A stretch of DNA of 64,000 nt, taken from NCBI RefSeq assembly GCF_000374825.1, contig NZ_KB895378.1:141048-205047 (forward strand), given 5' to 3'. This document shows positions 44,285-53,100 of this stretch, in pieces. The notes under the pieces are model-generated. The model saw only the letters and a list, made by a program, of their open reading frames with translations. It did no database searches and was not told where the DNA came from. Numbering within the stretch: the stretch's first letter is position 1; each line of letters starts with the position of its first letter. A program made the translations under genes and the position numbers. The stretch comes from Paenibacillus sanguinis 2301083 = DSM 16941 (GTDB taxonomy: Bacteria > Bacillota > Bacilli > Paenibacillales > Paenibacillaceae).

Positions 44285-44830
44285 TCCGGTTTTGCAGAAA
44301 GCAGCGAGACGGATGCCCGGCACCGTGACCGTCACGGCAACCACCTATGGCGGCTTGTCCGATACGGCAACAATGACTGTGGTGGCATCTCCATCCCCAC
44401 CGGAGGCAAGGCATTGTGAAGTATCGGGCAGAAATTGGGCTTGAACAGGCTCAAGCAAACATACAGTCCAGGGATGCACGGGTACTTCGCCTGGTATACC
44501 CGGCAGAAACAGCAACGGCGGAAGCTCATATGAAGCTTTCAAGAAATGCAGCATTATACTTAAACCATCAACAGGCGAATTTTTTCATAGATACAGCGCT
44601 AGCCCAATTGAAACTGCCATCCGGGGCCTTCGCCGGGGCGACAGAGGAGGTATTTGTTAGCATTACTCCTGTCACGGGGGAGCCTTACGACACGGTAGAT
44701 GCGAAGGCGCTGTTAGATGAACAGCTCGAGCCAGCATGCCAAGGGATAGGACGGTCCCCATTTCCAGGCGGACACCCGCACAACAGGCTCTGTGGATCAA
44801 GCTGTGTTGACAGACAGACAGGTCGGTGAT
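44285..44830 (+). pseudogene. Decayed surface protein gene fragment
   Basis: Two pieces in different frames. The first (about 44300-44430) encodes GTVTVTATTYGGLSDTATMT, typical of a bacterial Ig-like domain end, and meets a stop at about 44441. The second (44416-44829) encodes ANFFIDTALAQLKLPSGAFA and EEVFVSITPV, like the conserved non-SLH region of Paenibacillus SLH proteins, before the frame drifts into Cys/Arg/Pro-rich sequence. No start site, no SLH repeats and a frameshift indicate a dead fragment of a large exported protein, perhaps cut by the insertion scar upstream. Confidence 0.68.
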
Positions 44831-44891
44831 TTCATAGGAATTATTAAAGGGACAAAAAGCAGTAGCCATAAAAGGCAAAAGGAGAATGAAC

Positions 44892-45587
44892 TTGACTTAC
44901 CATGTTTTAATAATTGACGATGATAAAGAGCTATGTGCCTTAATCAAGCAAAGTATAGCGAGGGAGAACATCAAGGCGGACTATTGCTACTCCGGTGCAG
45001 ACGGACTTGCACGGCTTGAGAAGAACAATTATCAGTTGGTTGTTTTAGATGTGATGATGCCGGGAATGGATGGTTTTCGCACCATGGAGCAAATCAGACG
45101 CAGCAGCAGCATCCCGATTCTGATGCTCACCTCCAAAAATGACAGCAAATCCAAGGTACAGGGGCTGCGTGCAGGCGCAGATGACTATTTAACCAAGCCG
45201 TTTGATATGGAGGAGCTGATTGCCCGTATCATTTCCTTGATCCGCCGATACACCCGCTTCAGCTCTCCTGCGAATGATTCACAGCCGCTGATGTACCAAG
45301 GGCTAACCATCCACTTTGACAGCCGGAGTGTTACTTCGCCTCACGGTACGTTTGAATTGCCGCCAAAAGAATTTGATCTGCTGTTTTTTTGTGCGAAAAA
45401 TCAAGGAAGAATTCTAACAAAGCAGCAGATTTATGAAGAAGTTTGGGGCGAGCCTTATGTCTATGACGACAGCAACATCATGGCTATTATCAGCAGGCTT
45501 CGCAAAAAGATTGAACCGGACTCCGGCGCCCCTTTGTATATTCAAACGGTAAAAGGCATTGGCTACCGCTTTAACAAGGAGGTGTAG
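44892..45587 (+). CDS. OmpR/PhoB-family response regulator
   Basis: A 231-residue response regulator. The receiver domain has the acidic pair in LIIDDDKELC, phospho-acceptor Asp in VVLDVMMPGMDGF (about residue 53), Thr/Ser in LTSK and Lys in DYLTKPFD. The C-terminal winged helix (about 130-231) has LPPKEFDLLFF and VKGIGYRFNKE. I favour TTG 44892: AAAGGAG is 7 nt before it, but only 1 nt before the ATG at 44886. It is followed 3 bp later by its kinase. Four 11-bp repeats before the ABC operon are its likely target. Confidence 0.9.
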   Translation: MTYHVLIIDDDKELCALIKQSIARENIKADYCYSGADGLARLEKNNYQLVVLDVMMPGMDGFRTMEQIRRSSSIPILMLTSKNDSKSKVQGLRAGADDYLTKPFDMEELIARIISLIRRYTRFSSPANDSQPLMYQGLTIHFDSRSVTSPHGTFELPPKEFDLLFFCAKNQGRILTKQQIYEEVWGEPYVYDDSNIMAIISRLRKKIEPDSGAPLYIQTVKGIGYRFNKEV

Positions 45588-45590
45588 ACG

Positions 45591-46514
45591 ATGCTTCTGA
45601 ATGTCATTTTGGGCCTGCTGCTGTGTCTTGCCCTCGTGTTTGCTATAGTGTGCGCTGCTAAGCTAATCGGTGTAAAGCAGCAACTTAGCGACATGACAGA
45701 GACGCTGAGTGAAATCCAGACTGGAAACGGAAACCGCAAAATCCTTGCGGCAGAAAATGCGGTGACCGCGGAGCTTTCTTTTAAGATGAACGCGATTGTT
45801 TATAAATACGAGGAACAGCTTGCCCAGCTCCGAGCAGCGGACGAAGCCAATCGTCAGCTCATGACCAGCCTGTCTCATGATGTGAGAACCCCCCTTACCA
45901 CGTTGCTTGGCTACCTGGATGCTGTGCACAGAGGGGTTGTCGCGGGACAGGAGCGTGAGGATTACCTTGAAATTGCGCGGCGTAAAGCACATGATCTCAA
46001 GGACTATATCGACATTTTGTTTGACTGGTTCAAGCTGAATTCCAGCGAGTTTACTTTATCCATCGAGCAGGTGGAGCTTGCAGAGCTGACACGTCATCTG
46101 CTGAAAGACTGGATTCCCCTTTTTGAAGAACACAATCTAGGCTATGAAATCGACCTCCCGGAAAAGCCGCTGCCCGCCCTAGTAGATTTGGACGGCTATG
46201 CCCGCATCATAAATAATCTAGTGCAAAACGTTATAAACCATAGTCAAGCTACAGAGATTAAAATTGAAATGACGCAACAGGAGCAGGAGGTTGAAATCCG
46301 CATCACCGATAACGGGGTCGGAATTGAAAAATCCGAGCTGCAGCATATTTTTGAAAGACTGTATAAATGTGATAAAGGGCGCTCGGATAAGGGCAGCGGC
46401 TTGGGTCTGGCCATTGTCCGCCAGATGGTGGAAAAAATGAATGGCCGGATCACAGTGCAAAGTGAGCTAAACCAATATACGATTTTCACTCTCTTCGTTC
46501 CTTCTGGTACTTGA
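45591..46514 (+). CDS. Sensor histidine kinase, intramembrane-sensing type
   Basis: A 307-residue kinase with one N-terminal membrane segment (about 2-25), almost no extracytoplasmic part, then HisKA with TSLSHDVRTPLTTLLGYL (His about 95) and HATPase with NLVQNVINHS, ITDNGVGIEKSELQ and GSGLGLAIVRQMV. Short kinases like this next to BcrAB/LanFEG transporters usually sense antibiotic peptides, often via the transporter. GAGGTGTAGACG precedes the ATG. It ends at an intrinsic terminator before the ABC genes. Confidence 0.9.
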   Translation: MLLNVILGLLLCLALVFAIVCAAKLIGVKQQLSDMTETLSEIQTGNGNRKILAAENAVTAELSFKMNAIVYKYEEQLAQLRAADEANRQLMTSLSHDVRTPLTTLLGYLDAVHRGVVAGQEREDYLEIARRKAHDLKDYIDILFDWFKLNSSEFTLSIEQVELAELTRHLLKDWIPLFEEHNLGYEIDLPEKPLPALVDLDGYARIINNLVQNVINHSQATEIKIEMTQQEQEVEIRITDNGVGIEKSELQHIFERLYKCDKGRSDKGSGLGLAIVRQMVEKMNGRITVQSELNQYTIFTLFVPSGT

Positions 46515-46518
46515 AAGA

Positions 46519-46549
46519 ATCCCTGTCAACCGGCAGGGATTTGTTTTTT
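46519..46549 (+). terminator. Terminator of the two-component operon
   Basis: ATCCCTG (46519-46525) pairs with CAGGGAT (46534-46540), followed by TTGTTTTTT. Confidence 0.78.
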
Positions 46550-46562
46550 GGAGATTGAGATT

Positions 46563-46606
46563 GCAAGGTTGACGCAAGGTTGATGCAAGGTTCTTGCAAG
46601 ATTGGC
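46563..46606. promoter_or_regulatory. Four 11-bp direct repeats, probable response-regulator box
   Basis: GCAAGGTTGAC, GCAAGGTTGAT, GCAAGGTTCTT and GCAAGATTGGC follow one another without gaps. OmpR-type regulators bind repeats spaced by one helical turn. GATAAA at 46609-46614 could be the -10 box, placing the repeats over the -35 region. Confidence 0.75.
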
Positions 46607-46646
46607 ATGATAAAGTGGTTCCAGTAAGCAAAGGAGGCTCTTCCTA

Positions 46647-47570
46647 ATGAGTGATTTTATCATTGAAACCAAAAATCTCACCAAGCAATATGGTGAACAG
46701 AAAAGCGTCGCCAATCTGAATATCCATGTAAGAAAAGGCCGGATATACGGCCTGCTCGGCAGAAACGGTGCCGGAAAGACCACGACCATGAAAATGCTGT
46801 TGAATCTGACACGGCCTACCTCCGGAGAGGTGCAGATATTCGGCAAAAGTGTTCAGGGAAATGAAAAAAAGATTCTGCCCCGCATCGGCAGCTTGATTGA
46901 AGCTCCAGGCTTCTATCCCAACCTGACAGGCACCGAAAATCTGAAGATATTTGCTCAGCTCAGAGGGGTTTCCAAGCGAACTGCCGTCAAGGACGCATTG
47001 GAGGTTGTCGGGCTGCCCTACGGCGATAAGAAGCTGTTTGCCCAATACTCTCTAGGCATGAAGCAGCGTTTAGCGATTGCCCTGGCTATTATGCATGATC
47101 CGGAGCTGCTGATCCTGGACGAACCGATCAATGGGCTAGACCCGATTGGCATTGCCGAGGTGCGCTCCTTTATCCGGGAATTGTGCGATGCCAGGGGAAA
47201 AACGATTCTGATCTCCAGCCATATTCTTTCCGAGATATCCTTGCTGGCAGATGACATCGGTATTATCGACCACGGCGTATTGCTGGAGGAAGAAAGTCTT
47301 GCCGAGCTGGAGGAGAAAAACGGCAAATACATTCATTTCGTCGTCTCCGACACAGCGCAGGCAGCCAGAATTGTGGAGAAAAGCTTCGGAGCCAAAAACT
47401 TTATCGTGGAAAATGATCACAGTCTGCGCCTGTATGATAACAAATTGTCCGTGGCTGCCCTCAACCGTGCTTTTATTGAAAACGGATTGGAGGTATCCGA
47501 AGCACACACCTGTGAAGATACTCTGGAGGATTACTTCAAGCGTATAACCGGGGGTGAAGGCATTGCGTAA
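46647..47570 (+). CDS. ABC transporter ATP-binding protein (BcrA/LanF-like)
   Basis: A 307-residue ATPase. Walker A is GLLGRNGAGKTTTM (about 37-50), the signature SLGMKQRLAIALA (about 138) and Walker B LLILDEPINGLDP (about 158), with the switch His in ISSHILSE. C-terminal residues after about 220 form the extra domain of BcrA-type ATPases. AAAGGAGG precedes the ATG. With the two following permeases it forms a three-part exporter/immunity system as in NisFEG or BcrAB, under control of the adjacent two-component pair. Confidence 0.92.
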   Translation: MSDFIIETKNLTKQYGEQKSVANLNIHVRKGRIYGLLGRNGAGKTTTMKMLLNLTRPTSGEVQIFGKSVQGNEKKILPRIGSLIEAPGFYPNLTGTENLKIFAQLRGVSKRTAVKDALEVVGLPYGDKKLFAQYSLGMKQRLAIALAIMHDPELLILDEPINGLDPIGIAEVRSFIRELCDARGKTILISSHILSEISLLADDIGIIDHGVLLEEESLAELEEKNGKYIHFVVSDTAQAARIVEKSFGAKNFIVENDHSLRLYDNKLSVAALNRAFIENGLEVSEAHTCEDTLEDYFKRITGGEGIA

Positions 47571-48345
47571 CCTGCTGGTCTGTGAATTTGTAAAACTGAA
47601 GCGGAAGAAACTATTTTCCTTTGCCCTGCTGGCTGCCTTTATTTTTCCCATTTTGGGAGCGGCTTTGGTTACGGGATTTGCAGAGGTAAGCTTTGCTGAT
47701 ATGCTCAGCTTTGTTCGCGAGGACAGCGGCTTTTTATTGCTGATGCCTTTGCTGGTTATACTGGCAGCTAACCTGTTTTTTTTCGAGCAGGACAGTGATA
47801 CTCTCAAAAACCTGCTTTGCATCCCCATTTCACAAAAACGACTCGTGTTGGTCAAGCTGCTGGTGCTGCTGATTTTTTCTGTTGCATTTCAGATCGTCGG
47901 ATTTGCCATCAGCATGGGGATTACGGTTTTACAGCATATTCCGCTGACAGATTTTCTGCTGCAACTTGCATTAACAGCGGCGACGGGGGTGCTTCTATGG
48001 GCTGCGGCGCTCCCTTGCATCATTTTGGTCATCTGGTTCAACAAGAGCTATGTCCTTTCCGTCATTATTGTATTCTTCTACACCCTGCTGAATTTTGGCA
48101 TGCATTTAAGTGATGCCATTCTGATGAAGCCTCTGGGCTTCAATGCCGGAACGCTGATGCCAATTCCCATGATTTTTCGCTGGCTTTACCAATTTGGTGC
48201 TCCGGTTGGTGAAATACAGACCGCATTTTACCATCGTTTCAGCCCATATTTTGCACCAACATCTGCCTGCTTTGGCGTCCTGCTGATCGAAGCGGCAATT
48301 TGTATATTTCTAATGATCCGCATCTATCAGCGCAGACAGATATAA
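47563..48345 (+). CDS. ABC-2 type permease (lantibiotic immunity-like)
   Basis: A 260-residue integral membrane protein with about six hydrophobic segments, opening RNLLVCEFVKLKRKKLFSFAL, the usual N terminus of BcrB/LanE/LanG permeases. The frame overlaps the ATPase gene. I favour TTG 47563, 6 nt after GGGGGTG; GTG 47554 is the alternative. It likely pairs with the next permease to form the membrane channel. Confidence 0.85.
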   Translation: MRNLLVCEFVKLKRKKLFSFALLAAFIFPILGAALVTGFAEVSFADMLSFVREDSGFLLLMPLLVILAANLFFFEQDSDTLKNLLCIPISQKRLVLVKLLVLLIFSVAFQIVGFAISMGITVLQHIPLTDFLLQLALTAATGVLLWAAALPCIILVIWFNKSYVLSVIIVFFYTLLNFGMHLSDAILMKPLGFNAGTLMPIPMIFRWLYQFGAPVGEIQTAFYHRFSPYFAPTSACFGVLLIEAAICIFLMIRIYQRRQI

Positions 48346-48358
48346 GAGAGGGGGATTT

Positions 48359-49174
48359 ATGATGCTCAGCCTTGTCAAAACAGAATTCAGTAAATTAAAA
48401 CGGCTTCATATTTTGCTGATCGGGTTGATCGGCATGGCCTTTCCTGCCATTCTGTCCGTATTTACGCAGGCCGTTATAACCGAGGAAGGCAAGGTGCAGA
48501 ATTTTGATTTTGCGGCCTTGATGAACAGCTCGATCTGGAACAGTGTGACGATCTTCATGCCCGTCATTTTTACGTTGATCGGCGGTTCGCTTATCCATCG
48601 GGAATACACGGACAACACACTGAAAAGCATTCTGCCTGTCCCGGTAAGCTTCCAGCGTTTGCTGTTTGGGAAGCTGCTGGCTATGGGGATTTTAAGTATG
48701 CTGTTTGGCTTCTATAGCTATGCAGTCACCCTGCTTGTCGGCTTATTTTCCGGTATTGCCGGGCTTGATGCGGGGGTTATATTTACTGGGCTTGTTCAGA
48801 TGCTGGGAATATCATTATTCACCTATATAGCCACCCTGCCCATCATCGCTTTTACCAGCAGGAAACCGGGAATTTATATGGGGGGTGTGGTCGCTGCATT
48901 TCTCTTCGGCTACTGCTCCATGTTCATTAAAGATGTTACGTTGCGCAGCCTGTACCCAATCCTGTCTGGACTGACGGTGATTGGATTCGACACAGGAACG
49001 TTCATGAATACTTCTGAACCGGGGAATCTTGCTTTATCCGTATTATCTTTGACTGCCATGCTTGTGCTTTCAATCCTGATAGCAGCGCTCACAAGCCCGC
49101 CGCAGACAGCCTCCAGGCCTAAAAAAGCCAAGTCAGCCGGGCTGTTCCTCCGAACGGGACAACGAGGCCGATAA
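48359..49174 (+). CDS. ABC-2 type permease (lantibiotic immunity-like)
   Basis: A 271-residue permease with six hydrophobic segments; it opens LSLVKTEFSKLKRLHILLIGL, parallel to its neighbour, and contains SLIHREYTDNTLKSILPVPVSF, the conserved loop of this group. GAGGGGG is close before the ATG. The C terminus is basic (RPKKAKSAGLFLRTGQRG). Third gene of the ABC operon. Confidence 0.87.
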   Translation: MMLSLVKTEFSKLKRLHILLIGLIGMAFPAILSVFTQAVITEEGKVQNFDFAALMNSSIWNSVTIFMPVIFTLIGGSLIHREYTDNTLKSILPVPVSFQRLLFGKLLAMGILSMLFGFYSYAVTLLVGLFSGIAGLDAGVIFTGLVQMLGISLFTYIATLPIIAFTSRKPGIYMGGVVAAFLFGYCSMFIKDVTLRSLYPILSGLTVIGFDTGTFMNTSEPGNLALSVLSLTAMLVLSILIAALTSPPQTASRPKKAKSAGLFLRTGQRGR

Positions 49175-49326
49175 TCCCATATCAGCAGAATCAGCATTAA
49201 GGCTCTGTACGCAGAGGAGTGCTCTTCTTCATCCTCACCTTTCTGGAATCTATACCCTCACTTAAGTTATAATTGTCTTAGCTACTTATTTTGATATTCT
49301 AAAGCATGAAGGACGGAAGAGCACAT

Positions 49327-50076
49327 ATGATTAACCAAACCGGTTCCACTCCCTTGGAACAAATGAAGGCTTTGCAAAAATCGCTGACCCGGTTCATTAT
49401 GTTGTACAAATTCGCCTTGCAGGAAGTAGAGACCAAAATCGAGATTTTGCAGGAAGAATTTCAGCTATTGCATGACTATAACCCTATTGAGCACACGAAA
49501 TCGCGAATTAAATCGCTCGAGAGCATTATGCGAAAAATTTATCGTAAAGGTGGCGCCACCTCGCTGCAGGATATCAAGAGCCACGTTCATGATATCGCGG
49601 GGTTGCGAATTACCTGCTCGTTCGTATCGGACATTTATCGTATTAGCCGCATGCTGCAAGCGCAAAAGGACTTAACGATCATCTCCATTAAGGATTACAT
49701 TAAGAATCCCAAGCCCAACGGCTACAAAAGCCTGCATATGCTGGTGGAGGTTCCCGTGTTCATGTCCGACCGGGAAGAAATGGTCTGCGTAGAAATTCAG
49801 ATTCGTACGATTGCCATGGATTTCTGGGCCAGTCTGGAGCATAAAATTTTCTATAAATATAATGAGTCTGTTCCAGAGCGCCTGCTCCAGGATTTGAAGA
49901 CAGCGGCTGACACCGCCTATGAACTGGATATGAAAATGGAGCAGCTTCAGCGCGAAATGGAAGAGATCAAGCTGGCTAATCAGCCTGACAATGACAGCGA
50001 ATTTCAGTTGCTGATCGACAATCAGAAACTGAATATTCCACAGAATTTGTTGCGCCTGCTATCGGGGGAAGAATAG
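49327..50076 (+). CDS. Small alarmone synthetase, SasA/RelP (YwaC) type
   Basis: A 249-residue single-domain (p)ppGpp synthetase. Synthetase motifs: HDIAGLRITCSFVSDIYR, KPNGYKSLHMLVEVPV and VEIQIRTIAMDFWASLEHKI. The segment YKFALQEVETKIEIL, followed by YNPIEHTKSR, matches the YwaC/RelP branch better than YjbM/RelQ. No hydrolase domain. In bacilli YwaC is induced by cell-envelope stress, which suits its place after an antibiotic-type transporter. ATG 49327 follows GGAAGAG; ATG 49306 is a weaker alternative. Confidence 0.9.
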   Translation: MINQTGSTPLEQMKALQKSLTRFIMLYKFALQEVETKIEILQEEFQLLHDYNPIEHTKSRIKSLESIMRKIYRKGGATSLQDIKSHVHDIAGLRITCSFVSDIYRISRMLQAQKDLTIISIKDYIKNPKPNGYKSLHMLVEVPVFMSDREEMVCVEIQIRTIAMDFWASLEHKIFYKYNESVPERLLQDLKTAADTAYELDMKMEQLQREMEEIKLANQPDNDSEFQLLIDNQKLNIPQNLLRLLSGEE

Positions 50077-50096
50077 GGCCGGATTTTCGGCCATAA

Positions 50097-50138
50097 CACA
50101 AAAACAAGCAGAGCCATGAGCGCTCTGCTTGTTTTTTG
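50097..50138. terminator. Bidirectional terminator
   Basis: AAAACAAGCAGAGC pairs with GCTCTGCTTGTTTT; T-runs on both sides serve the alarmone synthetase gene and the convergent GH92 gene. Confidence 0.88.
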
Positions 50139-50150
50139 TGTAAGTTGCGT

Positions 50151-53100
50151 TTATTTATTGGAGAAAATCATGCGATCCAGGTTCCCTACATAAGACAAGC
50201 TACTGGTAGTGGAGCCTTTCAGCACAATACAAATCGTCTGTTCGCCGGTCATCAACTGATTGAGCGAGGCTTCAGCTATTTTGTAATTTCCCCAGCCTCC
50301 GCCTGTGTTGGGCAATGCAACTTCTCCAATCAGCGCTCCATCCTTATCATTGAGACGAACTTCTGCGACTACATCCGCAGGAACCCGATTTGTAGGGGCA
50401 TCATATTCGATTCCGATATGATTTACACCCTCGGTCCCAAAATCAACCTTCTCGTAAATAAGCCACGCCCCGGTAAAGGTGTTATTCACCACAGTGCCTC
50501 CGTTATTGGGTTCGGTTTTTAAGCCGCCCTTACCGAAAGTGCTCTGTTCGTTAGACCAACTGCTGCGTTCCTCAAATTCTACAATGGTTTGAGGCGGCGG
50601 TGTCTTGAAAGAGAAGCTCGCGCTCTCGAAATTACCGATGTATTTATACGTACCGCTGGTTGACCCCTTCAGCACCAGATAGACATCTTGGACTCCAGTC
50701 AGGGTCTGTGTCAGTTCAGCATTTACTGTTGCATAATTTCCCCAACCGCTGCCGGTAGGCGGCGTAGCTACCGTGCCCACAAGGGTACCGTCTATTCCAC
50801 CCAAGCGAATCTCAACGCGGGAATCGGCAGCCGTATTTCCTGAGTTGCCCACATACCGCACAGAGAATTGATTCACACCTTCTGTGCCGAAATCCATACT
50901 CTTATAGGCCAGCCAGGCGCCGTCAAAGGTATTGGCCACTTGCTTGCTTGAGTACCCGCCCCCCGCATTTTCTGTCTTCAAAGGCCCGTTATTGTGCGGA
51001 TTGACATCAGTGGACCACTCATCGTAATTCTCCAGCTCTAACTGGGCATAATCCGTTCTGAGCTTCTGGTAGCTCCAGATCAAGCGGTCAAAGTTGCCGA
51101 TGTACGGGTGATCGCTTGTTGTGCTTCCCTTCATTACAATGAAAAGCTCCTGTGTGCCTGTGATCACCTTGGACAAGGTTGCTGTAACCGTCGAATATTG
51201 ATTCCAGCCACCGGTATGCGGCAGATTTACCGTCCCCACGATCTCTCCATCCAGGCTGCCTAAGCGGAATTCAAGCATGGCGTCCGCCGGAACCCGATTG
51301 GATGGAGCCGCATATTCCACCTTGATTTGATTGGCTCCCTCGCTGCCAAAATCAATGCTGTAGGACAGCCAGGCGCCGTCGAAGGTATTCTTAACAACAT
51401 CCCCGGTATTGCCTTGTTCTGTACCAAGGCCATTGTTATTGAACGTATTTTTGTCCGAACTAGCCGAACTGTATTTTTCAAACTGGATGATGCTTGGATC
51501 TTCTACGGGTGCCGGTGGCTCCACGGCTTCCTCTGGAAGTTCAACCTCCGGGATCGGCACCGGAATTGGCTCCGGCAATCCTTCCTCGCCCGGCTCACCA
51601 GGCTCAGGGTTTGGATTCGGATTTGGATTCTCCTCCGGCTGTGAAACAATGGGCTCTGCCAACCACACCGAATTATAAATGTTGCCCTTATAAGCATCGA
51701 CCAGGTATACGTTCACCTGATATCTGTTGGAGCTTACGTTAAATGCCTGCGTTAAATCAAAGGCGCCCGTCTCTACAGGAACGGCACTGGACATCACTGT
51801 CTCACCGTTATGCATCAGTTGAATGACCGCCACGGCTTCATCCACGTAAGCTCCCTTCAGACTGCCGGCAATATCCACCTTCATGTTGCCCTTCCGATTC
51901 ACCTGTGCTGTCAGGTCAAAGACATCCCACAAGATATCAGAGGTATATTTCTGATCGGATACCAAGCGTTCACCAGGGCCACGACCTGTATTTACGTCAC
52001 TTCTGACCCGAACCTGCACTTGTCCAGCTTCATAAGCTCCCGGACCCACGATTTGTGGATTGGCGGAAGCCGCCGTCCAATTCTTGCCGCCATCGGTCGT
52101 GAACTCGTAATCCGCAGCAGCCTCAAACCCAGGTACTGCCGTCCAGCCAAAGGTGTTCGCCTGATCATCCACTACGGGATGCGTTGGTGCCGGAGAACTA
52201 ACCAATTGCTTCAGCGTTTCCAAGCCCAAATCAAAGGCAATATCCGAGCTAGTGCCCCCGGATTGGTGAATTTCCACAGCGATAACGTTAGTCCCCTTCA
52301 CCAGCAACGAAGGGTCAATACGGAATGCCACACGGTCGCGCTCATTATTGACCGTCACATTGGCATAGGTTGAATAACCAATTGGGCCGTCAGGCATGTT
52401 GGTGCGGAACACCTCTTGCCCGTTCAAATACACCACTCCGCCGTCATCGCGAATAAGCGTACCGTTTAGCTCCAATATATCCTTAACGTTTTGAGTATCT
52501 GAAATCTCAAAGCTTTGGCGGAAATACGTTGCTGGATATTTATTTCCTGCATCCGGGCCGTATCCTACCTTTGTTTTGGCATAGCCAGTATTATCGTAAC
52601 CAAGCGGAGCTTGTCCGGAAGCCCAGGCGCTATCATCATAATCTACAGCATTCCAGTTATCCGCAGGCAGTTGCCCTTTATCATAGTACTTCCATTGCGA
52701 ACCAGGAGCTAATAGCTCTTGGCGAGCCAGCGTATCATCCACCGCGTTGCCATAGTCGGTCATCGGCGGAGCTGATTTGCTCAGGGCGCCCCAAGCCATG
52801 TTCGGCTCGGAACCCATTTCAAGGTTCAAGGTCCCGCCAGCCATGAGATCCTCGTAGCTGATCCAAGCCTGGTCATGATCCTTGCCGTTGAGTTGGGCGG
52901 ATTGAATAAACCGGTTCTGGCTGGACACCCCGTTCGCCCGAATCGTAAACGTTTTGCCGCTGCCTACATGCAGTTTGACTTCCGAGAAGATCGGTGATCC
53001 GATCAGGAAGGCGGCATCCCCCGGGTTCGCCGGGAACAGCCCCATGGCACTATAGACAAACCATGAACCCATTGCCCCTGCGTCGTCATCCATAGACGGC

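Noticed and set aside
44416..44829. 137-codon frame taken as an intact gene
   Set aside because: No ribosome-binding site, only part of it resembles a known surface-protein region, the C-terminal third looks frame-shifted, and the related upstream piece is in another frame.
46563..46606. The 11-bp repeats as a CRISPR-like or coding repeat
   Set aside because: Units are contiguous without spacers, only four in number and placed at a promoter, which fits regulator binding.
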